In this document: positions 25,465 through 33,237 of the stretch, one piece after another
How positions within the stretch are numbered: position 1 is the first letter of the stretch
Layout: each line of letters opens with the position of its first letter
Origin: an uncultured Bacteroidales bacterium
GTDB lineage: Bacteria; Bacteroidota; Bacteroidia; Bacteroidales; UBA4417
DNA length: 36,783 bases
Reading direction: 5' to 3'
Assembly: GCA_903822525.1 (NCBI GenBank)
Contig: CAIJPI010000213.1
Coordinates: 1 to 36,783 of the forward strand
Made by a program: the position numbers and the translations under genes
The notes under the pieces: generated by a model
Told to the model about the DNA's origin: nothing
Database searches by the model: none
The model's input: the letters and a program-made list of their open reading frames with translations, nothing else

Positions 25465-26503
25465 ATAAAACAACTGACCCATTTATAATTTTACTTTTCA
25501 GGTTCAGGGTCACACACATGAGTTCGGTCATGGTGCCGGGAGTCTCATTTTCAAATGTAACTGTCAGCTTCCGGTTGCCCGTTTCTTTTTCGGCAACTAC
25601 AAAAGTAGTATTGAAATTGCTGTTTAGTACATTTATAATATTCTGAAGGCTCTCATCTTTAAAATGCATCCTTTGCTTATACCACGGCAGAGCCTTACTC
25701 ATTTCAAACTTTGTCTTTACCAAGGCATTTTTATCAGATGCAATCTTTTCACCTGCCGTCACCAGCACGTAATGAGAAGGATCCTTTTTAAGTGTAACTT
25801 TAACTTTACCGCGATCGACAATAAGCTCAAATCCATTGCCATTACTGGTTTTAACATTAAAAGCAGTACCTAAAACCTGAATATAGGCTTCATCCGTTTC
25901 AATTATAAAAGGCTGAGACGGATCAGGAGTGATATCGAAGAAAGCTTCTCCTTTTAATCCAACATTGCGTGATTTTTCATCAAATTCCTTCGGAAAGGAG
26001 AATAAAGAATTCTGAGCGATATAAATCACAGAACCATCATTAAGTGTTTTTACCAGCGTATTTGATTCGTTGCCTGTATCAACATGCACCATATCGACAG
26101 CAGGCTTATGGTTAACATTGAAATATAATACTGCTCCTATTCCAATAAGAACAACGAATATGGCTGCAACTTTATAAAAGAAGGGCATACGATTTCGAAC
26201 GGATCCTATTTTGGGGGTTGGAATAAGATTCTCGTTTTCAAGCCTGGAATGAAGATTTCTCCATGCTTTGCGGGCATCGGGAACATTTGATTCAGAATAG
26301 TCTTTCATGGCTGACCATTGTTTTTTCATTTCTTCAACCGATTTCAGTTCCTGATCCGAAACAGAAATTGCTTTTTCGAAGGCATGCATCTCCACTTCGC
26401 TCATCTCACCACTCAGGTATTTAGCGAGTGATTCGGCATATTGCTTATTTTTTTGATCTGTTTGCATGTTTCGAGTGGTATTAAATTCTGATTGGTTTGG
26501 CAA
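25439..26503 (-). CDS. FecR-family anti-sigma factor
   Basis: Membrane regulator of the adjacent ECF sigma factor. It is 354 residues. The N-terminal cytoplasmic part (about 13-100, YAESLAKYLSGEMSEVEM) binds sigma. One helix (about 108-128, FYKVAAIFVVLIGIGAVLYF) crosses the inner membrane. The periplasmic FecR domain (about 140-240, LNDGSVIYIAQNSLFSFPKEF and GEAFFDITPDPSQPFII) and a C-terminal DUF4974-like STN-type domain (about 275-345, LQNIINVLNSNFNTTFVV) follow. The start may be the internal ATG at residue 13 (MQTDQKN). It starts two bases after the sigma stop and overlaps the downstream STN-domain gene. Confidence 0.92.
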   Translation of the reverse strand: MPNQSEFNTTRNMQTDQKNKQYAESLAKYLSGEMSEVEMHAFEKAISVSDQELKSVEEMKKQWSAMKDYSESNVPDARKAWRNLHSRLENENLIPTPKIGSVRNRMPFFYKVAAIFVVLIGIGAVLYFNVNHKPAVDMVHVDTGNESNTLVKTLNDGSVIYIAQNSLFSFPKEFDEKSRNVGLKGEAFFDITPDPSQPFIIETDEAYIQVLGTAFNVKTSNGNGFELIVDRGKVKVTLKKDPSHYVLVTAGEKIASDKNALVKTKFEMSKALPWYKQRMHFKDESLQNIINVLNSNFNTTFVVAEKETGNRKLTVTFENETPGTMTELMCVTLNLKSKIINGSVVLYENKEDAK

Positions 26504-26505
26504 AT

Positions 26506-27096
26506 CTACTTTCTTAAAATATTCAATTTCTTAACAGTTTTGACTTCTTTCCCCATGAATGCTTCCAACGATTTTCTGAACAACTGAAGGGCTTTTCCCA
26601 TATCAGCCTCAACTGTTTTAACAGAGACTGAAAGGATTGCTGCGATTTCATGGTATTTTTTCCCTTCAAATCTGCTCATTTTAAAAATCGTCGAACATCG
26701 TTCAGGCAATTGCATCAATGTTGCGTCAATAACTCCATTCAGATCCTCCATTTCAAATTCCTGCAGTATATCAGCAGGTGCCTTTTCATCAAATTCGTCA
26801 AAAACGTGATTTGCATAGGTTTGCCTGACAGCCATGTGTTCGAGGTAATGGAGTGCATTATTCCGGATTGAATGGTACAGGTAAGCATTTAAAGATAATT
26901 TCGGGCTGAAGGCGTTTCTATTCTTCCATAAATAATAAAAGAAATCCTGCACAATATCTTCAGCTGTATCCATATCCTTCAGGATGTTACAAGCATACCT
27001 GCATAATGGCTCATAATACCTTAAAAAAAGCTGTTCAAATTCCCTGATGTCGCCACCCTGAATTTTCTTCTGTGTAGAGAAGTCGATAAGGTTCAT
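26506..27096 (-). CDS. ECF RNA polymerase sigma factor (FecI-like, Bacteroidota type)
   Basis: Alternative sigma factor of 196 residues. Region 2 lies at about 21-60 (FEQLFLRYYEPLCRYACNI, AEDIVQDFFYYLW). Region 4 lies at about 131-177 (LPERCSTIFKMSRFEGKKYHEIAAILSVS, SVKTVEADMGKAL), the DNA-binding helix-turn-helix. In this family the partner FecR releases sigma in response to an envelope signal, usually from a TonB receptor. Here the partner genes are STN/CarboxypepD_reg-like exported proteins. It forms the first gene of the sigma-FecR-STN protein operon. Confidence 0.94.
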   Translation of the reverse strand: MNLIDFSTQKKIQGGDIREFEQLFLRYYEPLCRYACNILKDMDTAEDIVQDFFYYLWKNRNAFSPKLSLNAYLYHSIRNNALHYLEHMAVRQTYANHVFDEFDEKAPADILQEFEMEDLNGVIDATLMQLPERCSTIFKMSRFEGKKYHEIAAILSVSVKTVEADMGKALQLFRKSLEAFMGKEVKTVKKLNILRK

Positions 27097-27142
27097 AAGG
27101 GAATTTATCAGTTGAAAATTTGCAGGAAGATAAGCAATGGAA

Positions 27143-27195
27143 GATGCCGGTAGATGAAAATTTTAACTTTTATTTATAATCCAAATACCGGCATC
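27143..27195. repeat. Inverted repeat between the two halves of the sigma locus
   Basis: Perfect 10-bp arms GATGCCGGTA / TACCGGCATC separated by 33 AT-rich bases. It lies between the end of the upstream paralogue gene and the sigma start. It may be an operator or a terminator of unusual loop length. Confidence 0.45.
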
Positions 27196-27207
27196 CGAGA
27201 TTTTATA

Positions 27208-28467
27208 TTATTTCTGAATGCTTCGCGAAAGCTTCTTTATTGCACTTTCGATAGATTCATCGGGTTCTATAATATTGTATTCGCCCCAGAAATCCGGATC
27301 CATAAAGTTCTGAACTTTTTCGGCAAATACCATGTTAAATTTAAACACTTCCTGGTTTGCAAATTTAGCTATATTATCTTCATGCCGGTCGGTAATTGCC
27401 ACTTCCGACATAACGGAGTAGTAGTTCTTAAAGAGTCGTTTCTTCCAGTCGCAGCGGAACTTCAGATCAACACGAACATAATTTAAATAATACTTTCCAT
27501 TTTGTTCTTTATAGGTTACCAGGTAGCTGGTGGAAGTCGGTAAAAAGATGAGACCCATAGGTTTTTTCTGCACAAACACGCGCGAAGCTTTTTCTTCATC
27601 ATTCAGGTCGAGGCTGAATTCGGCCCTGGTTATTGCCATATTTTCCTGAGAGATATAAAGCTTGCCATAATAAAGTGGCTCATCCCTCACAACATTAGGT
27701 GAGAAACTTATCACCCAGTTCAGTTTATCATTAATATTTACCATGGAACCAATTTCGAATTGATAGTTATCCAGGTTATTCAGCGCAATACTAAGGTCCG
27801 TATTTTTAACAATATCGAGAAGCATTGACACATTGGGGCCTCCCTGAAGCTGAACCATCAGCGTATCCGCTTTTTTTACATTGGTACCTTTACGGCCTTT
27901 GTATATTTTAACCTGGTCGTCCTGCATGCTTGAATAAGGAGCTTTATAGATATCGACAACAGCTTCAGAAATTGAAATATAATCGCGTCGCTGCCTTATG
28001 GTTTCGCGATAAAAACCGGTCATCATATTCGGAACTTCGGAGTAGTTTTTCCGGATATTCCTGAGGGCCATTGATACAATTCCCCGCGCATCTTTAGGGA
28101 CTACAGTGATTTGCTTCAGCATCAGGTATTGAGGCTCCAGATAGAATGTTTTATCCTTGCCGATAGATTCGCTGATTTTAAATTTTGTTGTCGCGTAGCT
28201 GAGGTGAGATACTTCGAATACTTCGGCATTGAGTGATTTACTTACTTTCAGAAGAAATTCCCCTTCTGAATTCGAAACGGTTCCTACTCCTGAACCAGGA
28301 ACAGATATAGTAGCATAAATAATTTTCTCACCGGTCTTGGCATCTTTTAATTGTCCGGAAACAGTAACAAACGAATCGGTGCCATTTTGTGCATTGGCGA
28401 TTCCAATTCCGAAAAAGAAAATAAAAATTATGCCGAAATGCATGGTTTTTTGAATCAGTGTTTTCAT
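27208..28467 (-). CDS. Exported CarboxypepD_reg-like protein, paralogue of the STN-domain protein
   Basis: Envelope protein of 419 residues with signal peptide (MHFGIIFIFFFGIGIANAQ after a short N-terminal extension). The CarboxypepD_reg-like domain is at about 33-115 (VTVSGQLKDAKTGEKIIYATISVPG, GTVSNSEGEFLLKV). The rest aligns by eye with the STN protein at 23869-25464: GFYRETIRQRRDYISISEAVVDIYKAPYS, LYYGKLYISQENMAI, KYYLNYVRVDLKFRCDWKKRL, and a final FWGEYNIIEPDESIESAIKKL. It lacks the STN domain. It lies upstream of the sigma gene on the same strand, separated by 111 bases with an inverted repeat, and may be a target or a signalling partner. The molecular function is unknown. Confidence 0.82.
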   Translation of the reverse strand: MKTLIQKTMHFGIIFIFFFGIGIANAQNGTDSFVTVSGQLKDAKTGEKIIYATISVPGSGVGTVSNSEGEFLLKVSKSLNAEVFEVSHLSYATTKFKISESIGKDKTFYLEPQYLMLKQITVVPKDARGIVSMALRNIRKNYSEVPNMMTGFYRETIRQRRDYISISEAVVDIYKAPYSSMQDDQVKIYKGRKGTNVKKADTLMVQLQGGPNVSMLLDIVKNTDLSIALNNLDNYQFEIGSMVNINDKLNWVISFSPNVVRDEPLYYGKLYISQENMAITRAEFSLDLNDEEKASRVFVQKKPMGLIFLPTSTSYLVTYKEQNGKYYLNYVRVDLKFRCDWKKRLFKNYYSVMSEVAITDRHEDNIAKFANQEVFKFNMVFAEKVQNFMDPDFWGEYNIIEPDESIESAIKKLSRSIQK

Positions 28468-28478
28468 GGCGCTTATTT

Positions 28479-28514
28479 TTATAGTTGAAGTTATGTTTGA
28501 CTTTACAACTATAA
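28479..28514 (-). promoter_or_regulatory. Inverted repeat in the leader of the CarboxypepD_reg-like gene
   Basis: Perfect 9-bp arms TTATAGTTG / CAACTATAA with an inner AAGT/ACTT pair, 11 to 46 bases upstream of the ATG at 28467. It could form a hairpin in the 5' leader or serve as an operator. Confidence 0.35.
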
Positions 28515-28638
28515 GATACTTCAGGATCGAAATACCCTATGATTTTTAAAAATAAAGATAATAATATTTCCTGCTTAAGATGCTGGTTGAGTCGGCTATA
28601 AAAGCAAATTATCTATTTCAGAAACTGAAGCAGTAAGA

Positions 28639-28668
28639 GTGCCAGACACCCGCTGGGTGTGCAGACAC
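28639..28668. repeat. REP-like imperfect palindrome
   Basis: AGTGCCAGACACCC-GCT-GGGTGTGCAGACACT contains a perfect ACACCC/GGGTGT stem with loop GCT, extended imperfectly. It resembles short REP-type hairpins seen in bacterial intergenic DNA. Only one copy is visible here. Confidence 0.35.
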
Positions 28669-28746
28669 TTATTAATTGTACTAATAAACACATCTTTCCT
28701 AAAACAAAACATACGTTTCATTGGTTTAATATAAAAAATATAAGCA

Positions 28747-29217
28747 ATGAATACATTATACACTATTACACTCGTTCTTCACTCCTGGAACCGATGGATA
28801 ATCATGGTGGCAGGAATATTACTAATTGCATCGGCAATAAAAGGGCTTACCGGAAAATCAGGATATAGTTTATCGCAACGCCGATTATCACTCATTTTCA
28901 TTAGCAGCCTTCATATCCAATTGCTTGTTGGCTTACTGATGTATTTTTACTTTAGTCCAATCACAGCAGAAGCGCTAAGCAATTTTGGTGCTGCAATGAA
29001 GAGTCCTGTGCTCCGTTTCTGGTCGGTGGAACATGCGTTTGTAAATATTCTGGCTATTGGCCTGGCTCAAACAGGAAGTATAATTGTTAAGCGAAAGGAC
29101 GATGATAACGCTAAGCATAAAAGCACATTGATCTGGACAGGAGTTGCCATGCTGCTGATTCTCGTTATGATCCCAATGGGAATAATGGGAGTTGAACGCC
29201 CGTGGTTCAGGTTTTAG
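28747..29217 (+). CDS. Small four-TM membrane protein with histidines in helices (possible b-type haem protein)
   Basis: Inner-membrane protein of 156 residues with four predicted helices (about 6-30, 49-69, 89-112 and 128-147). Histidines occur in VLHSWNRW (residue 12), SSLHIQLLVG (about 56) and WSVEHAFVNI (about 97), each in or near a helix. Proteins of this layout in Bacteroidota are sometimes labelled cytochrome b-like, but I recognise no strict motif. The function is unknown. It is transcribed alone, convergent with the Ehr-like operon. Confidence 0.7.
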   Translation: MNTLYTITLVLHSWNRWIIMVAGILLIASAIKGLTGKSGYSLSQRRLSLIFISSLHIQLLVGLLMYFYFSPITAEALSNFGAAMKSPVLRFWSVEHAFVNILAIGLAQTGSIIVKRKDDDNAKHKSTLIWTGVAMLLILVMIPMGIMGVERPWFRF

Positions 29218-29349
29218 CCTTCTTTTCGGATTTTTAAAATATTAAGGCCCTATTGTTTGGTAAACCATCAAGTTATTCCCCTTTCTAGGAAATTGCTAAA
29301 AGTCAGTGCATTTAATATAAATTTACAGGAAAGGATCAAAAAGCTGATC

Positions 29350-30102
29350 CTATTTTAATTTCCTTGTGAGACCGAGCAACCCATTTATTATGGTGAGTGG
29401 ATGCGCCGGGTTACCGGGAATAAAAAGATCGACAGAATATTTATCTAAAAAGCTCCTGTTGAGAGCCTTACTTCCGGCGAAAATCCCTCCGCTAATGGCA
29501 TCGGTACCTACTAAAATAATAATTTTGGGGTGTGGTACAGCATCATAGCAAATCTGAAGAGGTTCAGCCATATTTTCAGTGATCGGACCAGTAATAACAA
29601 TCCCGTCGGCGTGGCGTGGTGAAGCCACAAACTCAATTCCGAAGCGACCCATATCAAACTGAACATTGTTGGCAGCATTCAGTTCCCATTCGCAGCTATT
29701 ATCCCCACCTGCTGAAACCTGCCGCAATTTTAAAGATCGTCCAAACAGGCTGTGTATTTCGCTCCTGACAACAGCCGAATTAATGATAACAGGTTTATCT
29801 TCCCCTTCTTTTATCACTAGGCTTTCCCTTACATTCGTTGAAAGCTTGTAATCGGTAGTAAATTCTATTTTTTCAGGGAACCGCATTGCACATTCACCAC
29901 AAAAAGTACATTTCCCAAGGTCGATGGTTACAGGATTTATTGAAATCGCATTTACCGGACAGGTTTGGAGCAAATCGTTTTCGTTCACTATTGCCTTGCT
30001 GATAATGGGTCGACCCCTGAAAATACCAGGCAGCAGAGCCGTGGTAACGTCAGGAATGAACTGTTTGCCCTGATGGTAAAGAATTTTGAGGTTGTTATAC
30101 AT
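29350..30102 (-). CDS. Fused ferredoxin / HyfI-NuoB-like small subunit lacking most proximal-cluster cysteines
   Basis: Peripheral small subunit of the complex I/hydrogenase-4-like complex, 250 residues. Residues about 30-85 are a reduced ferredoxin domain: C48 in QTCPVNAI plus C65, C68 and C71 in KCTFCGEC supply ligands for one [4Fe-4S] cluster. The partner set for a second cluster is absent. Residues about 120-250 match the HyfI/NuoB fold, but the proximal-cluster ligands are replaced: D134 for C in GGDNSCEWE (C137 kept), D201 in VGTDAISGGIF, and N231 in IPGNPAHP. The fold markers ITGPITENM and GGIF are kept. It is the last gene of the operon, after the HyfG-like subunit. The family is clear. 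The cluster content is inferred. Confidence 0.85.
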   Translation of the reverse strand: MYNNLKILYHQGKQFIPDVTTALLPGIFRGRPIISKAIVNENDLLQTCPVNAISINPVTIDLGKCTFCGECAMRFPEKIEFTTDYKLSTNVRESLVIKEGEDKPVIINSAVVRSEIHSLFGRSLKLRQVSAGGDNSCEWELNAANNVQFDMGRFGIEFVASPRHADGIVITGPITENMAEPLQICYDAVPHPKIIILVGTDAISGGIFAGSKALNRSFLDKYSVDLFIPGNPAHPLTIINGLLGLTRKLK

Positions 30103-30184
30103 GCTTGCCTGTATAAAGAATGATATATGTTTAAAAATCTAAATGGAGAGTGGATGTTATCATATCCAAAGCCCCGAAAACGTT

Positions 30185-31681
30185 TTACAAATCATGTCCG
30201 CAATAGGATAGATTAAAGCTCTTATTGCAGACAGGGAAATCCGAGATCTCGTTATTCCTGACAGCCAGCGCCAATGCAAGCCAGTTATGGAAAGAAGGAT
30301 CTTTAATTTTATAATGTATTAACTCGCCTTGCTGACCGGTAACGGCGCAGTGGCATATTTCACCACGCCATCCTTCGACCAGTGAAATGGCAAATAACCC
30401 GGCCCGGGGTTTTCCCATTTCTACTCTTTCGTGAACATCGGGAAGGTTTGATATTAAATTCCTGATGTGTAAGATAGACTGCTGGACTTCGTGTTTACGA
30501 ATCTGAACCCTTGAGTACACATCGCCATGATGTTTCACTACAGGCTCATGATTAAGCTCAGGATAGAGACTATGCGGATGCGACATTCTGATATCGCGCG
30601 GCATACCACATGTGCGGGCTGCCATGCCTACAACGCCAATGGATGTTGCATCAAGAGTAGATACCACGCCAGTCCGTTCGAAACGCGACAAGGCGCTTGG
30701 CAGATCGAAGAGTTCCTTGTTCATTTCGATGAAATCGGTTTCAAAAATATCGAGAACTTCAGATAGCCGGTTTGCAAGTGCCTGTGTGAATGGAAATTTA
30801 TTTTGTCCGGGCCTAATCAATCCTTTTGAAAGCCGATTTCCACACCATTCCTGCATAAAATTAACTATCGGAGTCCTCAGCCTGCCGAAAACCGAACTAC
30901 CTAATTGATAAGCAATATCGGTACAAACCGCACTAAGATCACCGGTATGTACAGCTATTCGTTCCAGTTCGAGTGCCAGGGTGCGGACAAAATCAATGTC
31001 ACGGGTTGTCTTAAAGCCGCATAAACTTTCCCAGGCATGAACAAAGGCTGTTGTATGCCCTGCTGTTGTATCGCCGGCTATATTTTCGGCCAGAGTCGAA
31101 AGCTGGTTCAGCTGGTCTTTTTCAAGAAAAAGCTTCTCAATTCCACGATGCTGATACCCTAACTGTATTTCGAGATGTAATATTTGTTCACCGTTGCAGA
31201 TAAACCGGAAATGCCCGGGTTCGATAACTCCGGCATGAATAGGGCCCACGCCTACTTCATGGAGTTCTTCACTATCGATGGAATAAAAAGGATAATCAGC
31301 AATGCCTTTATCCGAATCAGCGCGATTATAAGCAAACCTTACTGGTTTTAGCCATGGATGATCAGTATAGTGAATTCCGAAATTTTCATGAATTTCGCGT
31401 TCAAACTTTTCGAAACACGGCAATTTAGCTGTAAATGAGGCCAGTTCCATGTTTGTATCTGCCACGCAGGAAGAAAGATGGATGAGGTGATCCTCATCAT
31501 CAGCAATGCAGCAGATTAGTTTTATAGCTCCTGCTTCAGGATACCCGAAATAATTTGCGCAATGCCTTCCTGAGTTTTCAACCATCATCCCGGTATTCAA
31601 TACAAGGAATGCGTTGTACGAAATTTCAGGAATTTCGGAAACGGGTACCGACTGATTATTCTGGATGGTAAGGTAATGCAT
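30185..31681 (-). CDS. HyfG/NuoCD-like large subunit without NiFe-binding cysteines (Ehr type)
   Basis: Large peripheral subunit, 498 residues. An N-terminal 30-kDa (NuoC-like) domain (about 1-130, with REIHENFGIHYTDHPWLKP) is fused to a NuoD/hydrogenase-large-subunit domain. HAGVIEPGHFRF and YQHRGIEKLF are typical of group 4 hydrogenases and NuoD. The L1 motif, normally RxCGxCxxxH, reads ENIAGDTTAGH near residue 200, so both cysteines are missing. The C-terminal L2 region reads PVCNKSFNLSYCGHDL instead of DPCxxC. It therefore should not bind a NiFe centre, and matches the hydrogenase-related (Ehr) type. It is separated from the upstream HyfF-like gene by 108 bases of G-rich and tandem repeats. 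Confidence 0.88.
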   Translation of the reverse strand: MHYLTIQNNQSVPVSEIPEISYNAFLVLNTGMMVENSGRHCANYFGYPEAGAIKLICCIADDEDHLIHLSSCVADTNMELASFTAKLPCFEKFEREIHENFGIHYTDHPWLKPVRFAYNRADSDKGIADYPFYSIDSEELHEVGVGPIHAGVIEPGHFRFICNGEQILHLEIQLGYQHRGIEKLFLEKDQLNQLSTLAENIAGDTTAGHTTAFVHAWESLCGFKTTRDIDFVRTLALELERIAVHTGDLSAVCTDIAYQLGSSVFGRLRTPIVNFMQEWCGNRLSKGLIRPGQNKFPFTQALANRLSEVLDIFETDFIEMNKELFDLPSALSRFERTGVVSTLDATSIGVVGMAARTCGMPRDIRMSHPHSLYPELNHEPVVKHHGDVYSRVQIRKHEVQQSILHIRNLISNLPDVHERVEMGKPRAGLFAISLVEGWRGEICHCAVTGQQGELIHYKIKDPSFHNWLALALAVRNNEISDFPVCNKSFNLSYCGHDL

Positions 31682-31685
31682 GGAA

Positions 31686-31717
31686 GGGGTTAGGATTTAG
31701 GGGTTAGGGATTGGGGG
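31686..31717 (+). repeat. G-tract cluster with G-quadruplex potential
   Basis: Four G runs (GGGG, GGGG, GGG, GGGGG) separated by 10, 3 and 3 bases, with telomere-like GGGTTAGGG units, just upstream of the HyfG-like start. The G-rich strand is the plus strand, so the minus-strand transcript is C-rich. Confidence 0.65.
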
Positions 31718-31749
31718 ATTTCTGATTTCTGATTTCTGATTTCTGATTT
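31717..31749 (+). repeat. Tandem heptamer repeat GATTTCT
   Basis: Four perfect head-to-tail copies of GATTTCT followed by GATTT, directly adjoining the G-tract cluster and lying between two genes of the Ehr-like operon. Confidence 0.9.
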
Positions 31750-31789
31750 GTTATTCTATTTGCCTGGCAAATGACAATATTAAAGCTGA

Positions 31790-33217
31790 CTACCCTGGCA
31801 GCAAGCTTACGCTGTCGTTGAGCAATTGTACAAAAAACGGGGGTGGATTCAGTCCCAGGTAAACGGCTGTTGCTAACAGCAGAAACTGAGAAACGGACTC
31901 CCAGGGTTTTATTATCTCTATATTTTGCTCATCGAAATCCGGGACCGGAATAAAAAGTATTTTAAAAATATTTTTTCCGAATGACCAGATAATCATAGTT
32001 AGTAACAGCAGCACAACCACCAGAAGAAGAATATGACCTGTATCGAATATGGATTTAAATATCAGGAATTCGCTTACAAAAAGTCCGGAGGGAGGCATAG
32101 CCGTGGTGCTGATAAATCCCAGCAGAAGTACCATAGCACCTGTTGCATTGTATTTGAAGTAATTGCCGATATGGTAAATACTTTTATTCTGAAAAACCCT
32201 GTATAACTGGTTGAACTGAAAGAAAAGGCTTGATTTCACGAAGGCATGTAAAACAACATGCAGCACAGCTGCATAATAGCCAATTCCACCTGCTGCAACC
32301 CCTAACATTACGATTCCCATATGTTCGATACCGGAGTATGCAAACATCCGCTTTATGTTTTTGACTTTCAGCATGTATACCGTTGCCACAAAAAGCGATA
32401 AGAAAGCAGCTGAACCAACAACTAACTGAGCCCAGTGCAAAAGCGGAGTATTTGCAACCACGATGTAAAAGCGGAAAATTCCAACAAAGCCCAGATTCAT
32501 CAGTACACTGGCCAACAGAGCACCTGCAGGCGCGGGGGCAGTATCTTTAGCATCAATACCTGCTGTAAACATGGGGACCAAACCCAGCTTAGCCGTAAAA
32601 CCTGTAAAGATGAAGAGAAACGCCATCCTGAGCCAGACAGGGTTTAGTTCGTTGCTTCGGGCAAGCAGGTTTTTAAAGGACAGATCATCGGATCCAGTAT
32701 GCTGAAGTGAAAGGCTCAAAAACAGAATTCCAATAAATATAAAAGTGATGCTAATGGCGCAAATAAACACATATTTCCATGTACCTTCGAGTGCCAGTTT
32801 ATTCCGATGGTGATATATCAGCGCAGAAGCGCTCAGGGTAGTAATTTCAGTGAATATCCAGGTTACGGCAATGTGATTGGAAAGATAACCTGCACTGATT
32901 GCCGTTATAAGTAACACCAAGGATGAAAGATAGATAGCCCTTGCCTGGGGATTTTCCTTGTGATTTTCGATATAGATATAACTATGAATTGCAGCAGGAA
33001 TGGCAATAATGCTTAAGGTAACAAGCAGAATCATCCCCAGCGAATCGTATGTAAAATATATCAGTTCAATTTCGCCGGCATGAAAACCAGCATAGATTGT
33101 AAACAATGCCTGTACCAGCAGGGAAAGGCCCAAGAGGGTATATACAAGCAACTTGTTCCTGCTAAAAAAGAGGGAGAGGGCAATAGCAAACGAGCCTAAC
33201 AGATAAATTCCAATCAT
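31790..33217 (-). CDS. hyfF: HyfF/NuoN-like proton-translocating membrane subunit
   Basis: Antiporter-like membrane subunit (Proton_antipo_M, PF00361) of the complex, 475 residues with about 14 helices. Residues needed for ion translocation appear kept: the helix V glutamate in VTWIFTEITTLSASA (about 116-130), the lysine in FTGFTAKLGLVPMF (about 205-215), and a lysine in VLHAFVKSSLFF (about 325). MFAYSGIEHMGIV is a typical family segment. It is cotranscribed with the HyfE-like gene (20-base gap). The hyf name marks homology only, since the complex is probably not a hydrogenase. Confidence 0.9.
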   Translation of the reverse strand: MIGIYLLGSFAIALSLFFSRNKLLVYTLLGLSLLVQALFTIYAGFHAGEIELIYFTYDSLGMILLVTLSIIAIPAAIHSYIYIENHKENPQARAIYLSSLVLLITAISAGYLSNHIAVTWIFTEITTLSASALIYHHRNKLALEGTWKYVFICAISITFIFIGILFLSLSLQHTGSDDLSFKNLLARSNELNPVWLRMAFLFIFTGFTAKLGLVPMFTAGIDAKDTAPAPAGALLASVLMNLGFVGIFRFYIVVANTPLLHWAQLVVGSAAFLSLFVATVYMLKVKNIKRMFAYSGIEHMGIVMLGVAAGGIGYYAAVLHVVLHAFVKSSLFFQFNQLYRVFQNKSIYHIGNYFKYNATGAMVLLLGFISTTAMPPSGLFVSEFLIFKSIFDTGHILLLVVVLLLLTMIIWSFGKNIFKILFIPVPDFDEQNIEIIKPWESVSQFLLLATAVYLGLNPPPFFVQLLNDSVSLLPG

Positions 33218-33237
33218 CGGTTTCCTGGTTTTCTCAA

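Noticed and set aside
29332-29351. Hairpin AGGATCA / TGATCCT as a terminator between convergent genes
   Set aside because: The stem is only 7 bp, lacks a proper T run on either strand and touches the stop codon of the minus-strand gene.
31717-31749. CRISPR array
   Set aside because: The heptamers are contiguous without spacers and there are no cas genes. It is a simple tandem repeat.
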